NCBI GenBank assembly: GCA_003003615.1
Contig: PVWD01000003.1
Location: 23,930-87,929 of the forward strand
DNA: 64,000 nucleotides
From: a filamentous cyanobacterium CCP2
GTDB taxonomy: Bacteria; Cyanobacteriota; Cyanobacteriia; Elainellales; Elainellaceae
Direction: 5' to 3'
In this document: in pieces, positions 1-10,100 of the stretch
Numbering within the stretch: the first letter of the stretch is position 1
Layout of the letters: each line of letters starts with the position of its first letter
Translations under genes and position numbers: made by a program
Notes under the pieces: generated by a model
Told to the model about the DNA's origin: nothing
Database searches by the model: none
What the model saw: the letters and a program-made list of their open reading frames with translations, nothing else

Positions 1-1
1 T

Positions 2-1258
2 GGCGGCTGTTTAATTTATCTGGCTTGGCTTTCCAGTCACCTGCTGGCATTGTTGGTGTTGGTGATGCTGGTGGTCATTTGGGGCATTCAAGCTACGATG
101 CGAAAAGCTCAGGGATTGTTTGTCATCGCCCGCGAAGAAGAAGATCGCCTGTTTCATCACTTTCAATCCATTACTGCTGGCACGAAAGAACTTAAACTAA
201 ACCGCGATCGTCAAAATGATTTCTTCACCCAGCACCTTGCCCATACTGCTCACACCATGCGGCAAAAAAATAAGCACGCTATGAAAATATTTGCAGTGGC
301 AGATGGACTGGGACAGTTTTCCCTATTTACCATCCTGGGCATCACTTTATTCATCGCACCCAAATTGCTCAATACGCCAATGCCGTTGCTGTCTACCTAC
401 GCCCTCACCATCACCTACCTGACCATGCCTTTCCAAAATCTGCTGCACCGCCTGCCCGATCTGCTACGAGGCAAAGTGGCACTACAAAAAATTGACCATA
501 TGCAGCTCACCTTGACTCACCATCAGGAAATTACAGCAAATTCCCCCCGCAACTCTGTGCAAGCTTGCCATGTGGAGCTACGACAAGTCACCTATCATTA
601 TCAGCCAGAAGGAGAAGAACACGGCTTTACACTTGGTCCCATCAGCCTATCTCTGGAACCCGGACAAATCACCTACCTGATTGGCGGCAATGGCAGCGGC
701 AAATCGACCCTGGCGAAGCTGATCACCGGACTGTATACTCCCCAAGCTGGGCAAATCTTACTCTCTAGAACGCCTATTACCGAACAGAACCAGGACTGGT
801 ATCGACAACATGTTTCTGCGATTTTTTCCGACTTCTATCTGTTCGATCGCTGCCTGGGATTGCATCATCCTGACCTCGATCGCACCATAAACAAATACCT
901 ACGCCAACTTCAACTGAGTCACAAAGTGCAAGTGCGAGATGGCGTGCTTTCCACCACTCGTCTCTCTCAGGGACAGCGCAAACGCTTAGCATTGCTGACC
1001 ACTTATCTGGAAGATCGTCCCATTTATGTATTCGATGAGTGGGCAGCAGACCAGGAACCCGCCTTTCGAGAACTGTTCTACACCGATCTTCTAGGGCGAT
1101 TGAAGCAACAGGGCAAAACAGTTGTAGTGATTACTCATGACGATCGCTACTTTTACCTCGCAGATCAGCTGATAAAGCTAGAGTATGGCAAAGCAAGTGT
1201 CGTCGAGCATGAATTGACTGCCGAAAATCAACCGATCGCACCGAAACAAAGGGGATGA
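2..1258 (+). CDS. Cyclic peptide export ABC transporter (permease-ATPase half transporter), 5' end outside window
   Basis: The reading frame is open from the first bases of the window, so this is the C-terminal ~418 residues of a larger protein. It begins inside hydrophobic transmembrane helices and ends in a nucleotide-binding domain. Visible ATPase motifs are Walker A GGNGSGKST, an ABC signature LSQGQRKR, Walker B IYVFDEWAADQ and a switch histidine in VVITHDD. The EWAADQ form of Walker B (instead of DEPT) and the overall layout match the SyrD/PvdE-type cyclic peptide exporters, in which one polypeptide carries six membrane helices plus the ATPase and dimerises in the inner membrane. Such exporters usually sit next to peptide synthetase genes, but those would lie left of the window. 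It could instead export another peptide. A TTG at position 50 could be taken as a start, but the frame plainly continues upstream. Confidence 0.85.
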   Translation, partial: GGCLIYLAWLSSHLLALLVLVMLVVIWGIQATMRKAQGLFVIAREEEDRLFHHFQSITAGTKELKLNRDRQNDFFTQHLAHTAHTMRQKNKHAMKIFAVADGLGQFSLFTILGITLFIAPKLLNTPMPLLSTYALTITYLTMPFQNLLHRLPDLLRGKVALQKIDHMQLTLTHHQEITANSPRNSVQACHVELRQVTYHYQPEGEEHGFTLGPISLSLEPGQITYLIGGNGSGKSTLAKLITGLYTPQAGQILLSRTPITEQNQDWYRQHVSAIFSDFYLFDRCLGLHHPDLDRTINKYLRQLQLSHKVQVRDGVLSTTRLSQGQRKRLALLTTYLEDRPIYVFDEWAADQEPAFRELFYTDLLGRLKQQGKTVVVITHDDRYFYLADQLIKLEYGKASVVEHELTAENQPIAPKQRG

Positions 1259-1512
1259 TAGATGAGTTGGGAGCATCTAAGGCATCGGTCATGAACACAT
1301 ATTTCGTCCACGAAAAATATCTCATAAATTAACCGCGATCGCATTTGTTTCTGTCTCCTCAATCCGTCGCATAGATATAGCCACAGCAGCTATGGGAAAC
1401 AGATTTGAACTCATCCAAATAAGTAAAAGACTACTCGCAAATACACGTATTCTCATGTTTATCATAAAAGTAGTTGAGTAAGCGTCGCCAAAATGGTCTT
1501 AATGCCGATACA

Positions 1513-1920
1513 CTATGGAGTCATTGTACATACTCGGCTTGCAACATTAGGATTACTGTGCCAGTTCTCAATCCAGTTCGCGGGTGAAGCAATTCGATCG
1601 GAATAAGACACCTCGTTTGCATCGCATCTGACGCTCAACACTTTGAACTCAAAAATTCCATTGCACACTGTGCCATCCATCGGACTACCAGTATGTAATA
1701 CACTCAAAAAACGTTCACTTCCATTCACTCTTAAAGTTTCAGGATTTGCATAGTAGCTACAGTTACCTCTTCCTCCCGGTTGAAGCAGTAAATGATATCG
1801 AGCTGTAACTAAATTGTGGGTTTCCGTATCGGGTAGTGCTGCACAACTCGGTAAAGCTGACAGGGTGCATACGGTAATACTCAACAGAGCGGACAGCGTT
1901 TTTGAACAGTTGAAAGTCAT
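1513..1920 (-). CDS. Small secreted protein of unknown function
   Basis: This 135-residue product starts with a short basic stretch and a hydrophobic core (SALLSITVCTLSALPSCAA), a good Sec signal peptide or possibly a lipoprotein signal (cysteine at LPSC). The mature part has several cysteines (NCSYY, TVCNGIF, VRCDAN, RVCTM) that could form two disulfides, as expected for an exported protein. I do not recognise the family. It lies 27 bases downstream of another small signal-peptide ORF on the same strand, so the two may be co-transcribed. Confidence 0.6.
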   Translation of the reverse strand: MTFNCSKTLSALLSITVCTLSALPSCAALPDTETHNLVTARYHLLLQPGGRGNCSYYANPETLRVNGSERFLSVLHTGSPMDGTVCNGIFEFKVLSVRCDANEVSYSDRIASPANWIENWHSNPNVASRVCTMTP

Positions 1921-1947
1921 TGTTTTGCCTTAATATATCTTTGTGAT

Positions 1948-2169
1948 TCAAGCACTGAAAATTGTCAACGAGGTGGAAATTGTTGCACCTGCACAACGGT
2001 AGATGGAGCCGTTATCTGTCCATACAAATGTACGAAACTCAGTTCTGACATCTAGAGCCTCCACTAGGGAAGCTTCCCAAAAAAAATCTGAAACGGATTC
2101 TCTCGCCCAAACTGCATTGGTATTAGCCAAGAAAAGAATAGAAAAACTCAAAATCGATAACACTTTCAT
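1948..2169 (-). CDS. Short secreted protein, possibly truncated
   Basis: The frame extends upstream to 2220, but I choose the ATG at 2169. It is followed by a clean signal peptide (MKVLSILSFSILFLANTNAVWA) and preceded by AGGTGA at about ribosome-binding distance. The mature part is only about 50 residues, with one cysteine near the C-terminus. It resembles the beginning of a longer exported protein that stops early, so truncation is possible. No family is recognised. The gene sits between a propeller-like gene and another small secreted gene on the same strand. Confidence 0.45.
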   Translation of the reverse strand: MKVLSILSFSILFLANTNAVWARESVSDFFWEASLVEALDVRTEFRTFVWTDNGSIYRCAGATISTSLTIFSA

Positions 2170-2229
2170 AGCGCAATCACCTGATGAAGACTTGCAGATC
2201 AAAAGCAGGACAAGCGGCAAATTTCTCCT

Positions 2230-2829
2230 CTACGTTGCTCCCCAGATTTCATTGCCAAATAAATTGATCTGCTGTCTTGCTTTTCCTGCACCCGTCTTCA
2301 GGTTGATTCTAATTTCTTGCCCTCTCGCCGTGTAACCCAACAATCGCTTACCCTTAAACGTTAATCCGAATACATCTCTAAACCCAATGTTGCCAATTAT
2401 GTCTGCCCGTCCTTTTGGCGTAATTGCAAGCAATCGATCGGAACCAAAACTTGAATTAGAAGTTGCAAGAAAACGACCGTTCTTAGAATCGTATGTAATA
2501 TCTCCACTGCTCAGGAAGTTCGGAATAGAGGCAACCCGTTTAGCTCGACCTGTTTTGATATTAATCCGATAAAAGCCAGTCCCACCCGTTCCATAGAGTT
2601 TTCCTTTTGGTCCAAACGTCAACCCATTCATGTCGCCAACTCCAAGATTGCCGACAAAAGTAGCATTTCCAGAACTACGATTGATCCGATACAGCGAACC
2701 AAATGTAATCCCCAATAATTGACCTTTTCTTGCGGCAATATCAGTGAAGCTAGGCCCTACACCCAACGTTCTGAAGTTTCGCCCCACCAACCGCCCCACT
2801 TCACCCGAATTGGTTGAAAGAATTGTCAT
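2230..2829 (-). CDS. Beta-propeller-like protein of unknown function
   Basis: A 199-residue protein made of repeated units of about 40 residues with the recurring pattern 'G-x-LYRIN-x-x-[ST]G-x-A' followed by 'GLTF' (for example SLYRINRSSGNATFVG, GFYRINIKTGRAKRV, EIRINLKTGAGKA). Repeats of this kind form the blades of beta-propellers in extracellular or periplasmic binding proteins (NHL, SMP-30 or DUF4394-like). No signal peptide is visible, and four to five repeats are fewer than a full propeller needs, so it may be a shortened copy or may assemble with itself. Function cannot be read from the sequence. Confidence 0.6.
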   Translation of the reverse strand: MTILSTNSGEVGRLVGRNFRTLGVGPSFTDIAARKGQLLGITFGSLYRINRSSGNATFVGNLGVGDMNGLTFGPKGKLYGTGGTGFYRINIKTGRAKRVASIPNFLSSGDITYDSKNGRFLATSNSSFGSDRLLAITPKGRADIIGNIGFRDVFGLTFKGKRLLGYTARGQEIRINLKTGAGKARQQINLFGNEIWGAT

Positions 2830-2894
2830 GATAGACCTCGAATCAGTTTGAAACTGAAACCAGCCTAATCACCGTTGGAAGAATCTTCTTCCAG

Positions 2895-4082
2895 TTATTC
2901 CTGGCTCATTCCTCGTTTTGCTCGTTTGGCATAGACTTTCACCGTTTCATACGGCATCTGCAAATCTTCTGCGATCGTCTTTAAGGATTCTCCAAATTCG
3001 CGTCGGGCTTGAATCGTCGCCAAGGTTTCTGCAATCTGACTGGCCCGATCGCCCCCTGTGCGATACCGTTGGGCAATAAACAATTCTGTTAACTCCGCAA
3101 TGCGATCGAGCAGAATCGTTTGTAGCGCAGGAGGAGATTGCAATTCAGATAATGTCCATCCCAAACGGGTTTGCCCCAAACCAAAGGTTGTTTTATGTCC
3201 TGTGCCGCAATAGGGAGCCAGATGCACCAGCGCAAACAATAATTGCTCATACTCATCATCTCGCGGTGCCTTCGCTGACAGTTCCAGTTCGATCGCCCCT
3301 GTAAACGCCGTTACTGTACCCTTTTTCCCGGACAACACCCGCGTTGATTCCAGCCGATGCCGCACAATCACGATCGATTCATCCACCCATTCCAAAAACT
3401 CATCTGGCTCAAACTCAATCCCTGAAAAAACATTCCAGCGGCGCAAGTAACTATGAAATACATTGAATGGCATCGGCAATGGTAAATGTAATCCCCGACG
3501 GCGAAAGCTCGTAGGTGACGTGAAGCTGAGTGCGACTCGAAAGCGATCGGGATACTCTGCCTGCCAAAGTTGTTCATAGGTCATTGGCGGGTGGGTCGTG
3601 GTAATTTGACGCACCTGCAACGGGGCATTCCGCAATGCAACCACTTGGGGCGGCTGTTGTAACCATTTTGCCAACCATTGTGCAATCGGCTTTGATAAAG
3701 CGGTGATCGTCCATTGATAAGATTGCCCCGCCTTCAGTTGAAACATCCTGCCGTTGGTTTCTAAGGCTCCTTCCAGTCCAGAAATGGTAAATGCTTTCTC
3801 CGTTTGCCCATCATGCAGTTGAGCAGACAAATCTGGATCGGACTGCCGCACCTGATCGAGAAACCAAGCATGAAGCCCGATCGTGTATTGAGCATAGAGG
3901 GCACAGGTTTGTAATGGCTCTAACTCCATCGTGACACCAACGAGTTCAGTCTCCGCTGCCCAAGCTGAAGAGGAACTGAACTGCTGCCGTTTGCGAGGAG
4001 ATTTGGACGATTGAGCCATGTTGAAGCAGGAGGTTTTGCAATACTGACCGGAGTCCAACAATTCTAGAGCATCAACGGTCAT
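2895..4082 (-). CDS. cas6: CRISPR-associated endoribonuclease Cas6 with C-terminal helix-turn-helix extension
   Basis: Cas6 is a RAMP-fold ribonuclease that cuts repeat RNA in type I and III CRISPR systems. The 395-residue product has the ferredoxin-like N-terminal part (PLQTCALYAQYTIGLHAWFL) and the diagnostic glycine-rich loop GTGHKTTFGLGQTRLG at about residues 293-308. Residues ~335-390 form a basic helical extension with a helix-turn-helix look (SLKTIAEDLQMPYETVKVYAKRAKR). The start is uncertain: ATG codons at 4082 and 4019 are both possible and neither has a clear Shine-Dalgarno. The gene is 46 bases downstream of the giant DNA-processing ORF and is probably the last gene of the transfer operon. 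No cas1, cas2, effector gene or repeat array is visible in the window. The family call is firm; the substrate is not. Confidence 0.88.
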   Translation of the reverse strand: MTVDALELLDSGQYCKTSCFNMAQSSKSPRKRQQFSSSSAWAAETELVGVTMELEPLQTCALYAQYTIGLHAWFLDQVRQSDPDLSAQLHDGQTEKAFTISGLEGALETNGRMFQLKAGQSYQWTITALSKPIAQWLAKWLQQPPQVVALRNAPLQVRQITTTHPPMTYEQLWQAEYPDRFRVALSFTSPTSFRRRGLHLPLPMPFNVFHSYLRRWNVFSGIEFEPDEFLEWVDESIVIVRHRLESTRVLSGKKGTVTAFTGAIELELSAKAPRDDEYEQLLFALVHLAPYCGTGHKTTFGLGQTRLGWTLSELQSPPALQTILLDRIAELTELFIAQRYRTGGDRASQIAETLATIQARREFGESLKTIAEDLQMPYETVKVYAKRAKRGMSQE

Positions 4083-4128
4083 TGCGCTGATTTTACCCCG
4101 AATCTATGTGGTGAGTCGTGGTCGGGTT

Positions 4129-7100
4129 TTATTCTCCGAGTTCAATGCTCCGTCTATGTTTATCTTGAACAGGTTGCCGATCGGGCTGTGCTGAGGTGAA
4201 TGATAATTTGGCGAATCTTTGCTGTTGAGAAAAGTTTTGAAAATCTTGCTGCATGGCAAATCTAGCTGCATTCGATAAAAGTTCACCTTGAATCACCTCC
4301 CTGGCAACTTCCGTAATTCGTTTCAAATATCTTTCAGTCTTTTCCAAACTCTGTGCTATCACGTACCATCTCCAAAGGATAGACAGAGTTCGATTTTTCT
4401 CTAGTCGAGTTGCCTGTTTTGGGTTTTTATCATAAATTAGCCGATCGTTCCAATCCTTGCCGTAAGCAGGAGTAACGCGCTTGATCCCTGGCAGAGCTTG
4501 AACAACTTGCCATGCCATCAGCTCACCGGCTTGATCCGCATCAAATGCAGCGATAACTTGCCCATCTTGTTCCAAAATTTGCCTTAATGCTTCAATCGGA
4601 ATGGTTCCTGCTCCATCCGTAGACAAATAGATTGTCACGTCCTCTATTGCTTGCCGATGCTTCCGATCCAGAACCGCTAAAGAGAGGGCATCGATCGGAG
4701 ATTCAGTCAGCAGCACTCGTCTGACTTCTCCCTTGCCTGTGCCAATCCAGAACCACCCCTCCTCACGTGATGAACCTGGAACAAGACCATGAAACGAATT
4801 GTTTTCTCCCCAAGTTCCCCGTAAGCTGGCTCCGGTTGGCTCTTCTCGATACCAATGAGCACCTGTGTTGTGAGTGGCGTAGCGGACAAAAACTGCATTC
4901 TGCATGTCATCGGCGTAAATTAGACCTCGTTCATGGAGGCGATCGACCAGAGCCGCAGGCAATTTCCGAGTTTCAACCAAATAATTCCGCACCGCTGCCC
5001 AGCGCCGTTCATTGGCAACTGGCATCTCTAATGAACGAGGTTCGTTATCCTCAATCTGAGGTTGCTGTCGATGTATATCTGAGTGAGGTGTTATGGATTG
5101 CCCAGATAGCCACTGTACCGCTTCCTTGAACTCTACCCCCTGAACATGCATCACGAGGTCGATCGCCCCTCCCCCTCCCTTATCTGCTATCCAATCCATA
5201 AACTTACTACCGCTGATACTGATAATGTGTTCAGCGTTTTTCCACTTGTGATGATCATGTTGATCTTGATCCAATCCTAAACTCATCGCAACCACTTCCA
5301 AATCAAACTCTCGAACTTGATCTGCCAGTTCTTTGAGATTGGATTGTTGAACGGGTTGAAGAGATTGAGAAACAGCGGCAGTAGCGAAACTAAGCGTTTC
5401 CGAGGGTGAAATAGATACGACCGGAGGTGCTTCTAATGGCTCCTCTAAAGTATCCCAAGAGGGATCATATCCTTTTGTATCTACCTCATAGTCTGACGCA
5501 GCAGTAAACGAATTGAGATCAAACAAACTCAATTCTTCAACTTCAGTAGGCACTTCTTCAGTCTGCGTTGCTAAATCTTCTTGAGTTGAGGCAGATACAC
5601 CGAGTGGAATTTGCTCTTGATGTTCTACTTGTTGAAGCTGAGACTGTTGTTGTGAATGAACAGTAATCAAGTTTTGTTCTTCTACAGTGACAACGGTTAA
5701 CTCCTGGGTTAACTGTTGAAGATATCGATCGATCGCACGAACTGGAAACCCTGCCAATGGTAATCTTCCAACATCTGGATCACCAGAATCTATGCTTGTT
5801 CGTACCAGTTCTAACTGATCAGCAATCACCAGAGCATCTTCTGAGTAGGTTTCATAGAATTCACCTGCTTTGATCAACACCAGAGCATCTGGATAGTTAT
5901 CTTTTATTTCCAAGTAGTCTTGAAGTTTGAGGTGAAGGGGATTCAGAGTATGTTCATTTCTTGATTCATCCGGAGCATGGTTTTGCTCACTGAGAGGTTG
6001 AGTGGATATCTGAGTTTCATGTTGCGCTTTTCTTGCTGCTTCTGCAAACCCTTGTTCAAGAATATTACGGGCAAACATTTGAGCAAAGGGACGATCGGCT
6101 GCTCGATGTTCTCCGCCTCGAAACGGATCTTGAATTGCTGTTTCCCTAAACTGAAGCTGACCATCCGGTTGAATCTTGAAAATCATTTCAGAGTCAATAA
6201 AGACATCTCCGTTTTGCTCCAGATAATGGGTTAAATACAGTTCGTGATTATGTCGCTCTACAACGAGAGGAATGTATGGATCGTTCTCGATACGTAAGTA
6301 AAAATCTTCTTCTGCCGTGATCAGTTCTCGTAATCCAGATTCCTCTAAAAATTTAGCAATACGTCTTTCCAGATTTCCCCTCTGCTCTTTGGAGGAAACA
6401 ATTCTAAGTTTACCGTTTAGCGATTGTTGCGTTGCTTCAACACCACTGATGTCCTGACTCAAACGGGTAGATGTATTCTGATTCATCTGGTTTGGTTCAT
6501 GAGCATTCGGGATATTATCATTCTGCTGCTCAGACGTAATAGACTCGGTCGTTTCTAGTTCCGGTAACTTTATGCCTAGATAATCACGAGCGATGTCTTT
6601 GTGGTCAAAAGCAGCTAATGTGTATCCTCGTTGTTTCATGAGGACATTGAGGGTCTGCTCTAGTCGATCGGCAGGAACAACGGCTTCCATGCGATCGCTC
6701 ACCGAATGAAAATCGGAACCCACTGCCGCGAGCAGTTGCTCATCTAGGTAGTATCGACCGCCTGATTCTTTTGCCTTGGGTGTTTGTAGCACAAAGCCAT
6801 CACCGTTCAGTTGAGCTTTGAGCAGCAGCAATTCATCCAGGGTTTTCACGGCTCCCCGGCGATCGGTTAACTCGGTGAGAAATGCTTTAACCTGTTGGGG
6901 TTCAGCAAATGCAACGGGTTCTTGTGCCAAACTTTCCTGAATGTCAAACCCCTTCGGCATCATTAACCCTTGCTGCACCTGCCCTTGATGATCGGTGTAG
7001 TTGATTAACTTTCCCTTGGGATACTTCTCAAACGCCTTAATCAGATTGCCCGTAAAAATTTGTCGAGTCACTCGTCCCGCGTCTTGCCGTTGGTCAAACA

Positions 7101-10100
7101 ACGAGTAAATGTCGTTGCCAAACCAATCCCGTTCTTGAGCTTCCACAACGGCTGAACCCTCTCGCCCGGTATTGACCTTCGATAGCGGCAGGATGAGTTG
7201 CTTGGCTGAGTCAGCCACCAGAATTCGTATCCGCCATCCATTGGGTGCTACAGGATTGCCTGAACGCGCCTTCGGGTCAATGCCGATGACAACACCATAG
7301 AAAATATTGGCACTCGTAGGCGTGACAACTCGCACAGGGGTTCCGGTAGCAAACTCCTGTATGGCTCTCCTGACTTGAGCGACTTGCTTGTCTAGTTTTT
7401 CATTGAATTTGGCAGTCAGTCCTTCATCGTGTTTACGAGCCGCGACTTCTGCTCGATAGTGGTTGGCGGCTATTTCCAGGGTTGCGATCGTCTCAGTGGT
7501 TTTCTCTTGCGCGATCGCTTCCATTTCATCCCGATGATGGTTGTCCAACTGTTTGACAGGTTCCAGTCCCAGTTGCTCTCGCAAGGCATTAACAACCTGA
7601 AGTTGAGTCAGCGGCTTGGCAGAATTTTTGACATCAACAATTTCTAGATGAACTGCTCCAGCAAACTCGCTTTGGATGTTGCTGCTATCTGGAATTACCT
7701 CCATGCGAGCCACGGTTCGGGCATTCAGGTCAAGCTGATCGGCTTCCAAGATACTTTCGCCCATTGCCCGCTGTTGCTCCACTAAGTCCCGATACTCGGA
7801 CTCAATCAGGCTGTAGACCGCTTCTTGCTCGACGATCGGCAGTAATGGAATCCGTCCCGTCACCTTCTTGATCAGGGCAATCTCTGACGCATCATTCTCT
7901 GCTTTTGCCAGTGGAAAATCGAGCTTCGCATCAAGTTCCAAGTCATCGTTGAGCAACTCAGTCACCACTTGCTCGCCATAGGGATTCATGAAATCCACCA
8001 CATTTTGGATGGAAATTCCGCTTTCCCTGGCTGCTGTTGTATTGGCGTTCAGCCCTGCCATCTTCTGACAGAGAATCGCACCGGGTCGCTTCTCCGCAGG
8101 CAGATCGCTCATCAGCAAGGTGTAGCTGGGTAATGCGACTTGTCCAGTGCGGTGAACCCGTCCCAGCATCTGCATGAATACATTGATGTCCCGTTCCGCC
8201 TGAGCCACAATCATATCTCGAGGACGCTGGTCAGCAAAGCGTTCAGAAGCGTGAAGCGAAATTCCCGTTGAACCAGAGCAGTTAAGGATGATCACATCCG
8301 CATCACCGCTGTTAAACTCAGCAACGGCATTAATTCTGGCGCGTGAGGTGCGATCGGACTCTGGGCGCACTCGGTAGGTCGTAGAACCATTCGGAGCGTA
8401 ATCAAGTGCTGCACTCCGTCCAGTTACCTCACAAACCTTGTACCCTTGCTGCTCTAACTGTTGGGTGATGTAATCAATGGGGCTAATGGGAATTGCACTA
8501 AAATCTGCTGCTCGAATGCATTCCAACGCTTCTTCATAGGCAGCAATACCATTCTCGCCCAGTTCTGCATCCGTTAATCGTTGACGGGTCACTTGCCCTC
8601 GATAGTTTTTGATCAAAACATCACGCGAACGTTCCAAGTATCGTTCGAGTAAATTAGAAAACGAGATATCCATGAGACTGCCACTTTGAATCTCATTGGC
8701 TTCTGCATAAGCTTGAATAAAACTACCCATTGTATTCGCCACTGCAATCACAGGTTTTTGTTCCCGTTGCAAAGATTGAATCGCTTCCTGTGCCGTTGCT
8801 TCTGCTTTCTGAGCCAGAAGTCCTTGCTCAATGCAGTTGTGCATCAACGAGGTGAATAACGTACTTTTTGCGCCCACCTCTCCGATCGCCCCATCCATCC
8901 CAAATGCCTTTGCCTCGGCTTTGAGTTGTTTACTCAGTTCCTTGATTGCCTGTTGCTTTGCCCGGTCAAAATCCTTGATGGCTCGTAGTGCGGCTGAGAA
9001 TTGATCCGCGACTTCGCGATCGACTGGTACAACTTTCGCTTCAAAGCGGATGCCCTCATACGATCGTACCCGCCTCAGCATCTGCCCAGAAGCAACAAAC
9101 TTACTGGCGACAATTTGCTGAAGTGGCACTCCCCCTTTATCCAAGATGTTCTCTAACGCCGCCATACTGCTGACAGCAAACTGTAAATCCGTGCGCCGGG
9201 CGTATAAGTCCATCACATCTGGACGCTTGGCATAGGTGGCAGAACTGTAGAACACTCCGGCTGATAGGTCTACCAGTTCTCGTACAAATTCAGCGCGATC
9301 CGGTGCGCCACCCATGCGCCACCCACTTTGACTCCCTCCGGCTTCATGGGCTTCATCGAGAATCAAGATGGCGTTGGGGGCGATCGCCCTCAAGAAGTTG
9401 CGTCGGAGCGGTTCTTTTTGTCCGACTGTTTGAAGTTGGCTGTAGGTGGTAAACACAGCATTGTAGAAGATGCCTAAGTTTTGGGAAACCATCATCTCTC
9501 GCATCAGCTGCTCTTGCTGAGTCGCATTGCCTGTCCTCAATTCCTGCCCATTCGACAGTGGAATGATCGCTTTGGTATCGGTAATGAAGGGCTGAAAGGT
9601 GTACATGCCAATATCGACGACATCACGCATCATATCGGCATATAGAGTCTTGTTCTGCGTCACAAACACGGCAGCTTTACCCTGCTGCTGGGCATAGCGC
9701 AAAATGCTGGCACAAATTCTTCCTTTGCCTACACCCGTCTGATCGCCAACAATGAATCCTTTACCCCGCTCAATGTTGCTGATGGCTAAGGCAGCAGCAT
9801 CGACCTGTTCTGCACTGAAGTGACGATGCAATTCCTCTACAGAGGCATAACCTAAACGTGAGGTGAGATAGGTATCAATATCACCGTGTTCCTGCTCGAG
9901 CCGATCCAAGGCAGACTGAGCCGCGCTTGCCATGTTGTAAGGAATAAGGGTGCCCGTTGAGGTTCCCTTACTTTTCGGTTGATAGGTCACTTGCTTGGGT
10001 TGAACCTCAATCTCCGATGGCTCATTGAAGGTTGTTTCAGTTGTTGCCATTCCACTAAACTCCCTTATGCGTAAGCGATCAGGTCGTTGAGCCACTCCTC

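Noticed and set aside
1259..1512. Left attachment site of the element
   Set aside because: I looked for a copy of the tRNA-Met 3' end in the left part of the window and saw none.
1763..1996. 77-residue ORF overlapping the two small secreted genes
   Set aside because: It overlaps both better-supported signal-peptide ORFs and has no export signal or ribosome site.
2003..2335. 110-residue plus-strand ORF
   Set aside because: Shadow of minus-strand genes with no start signal.
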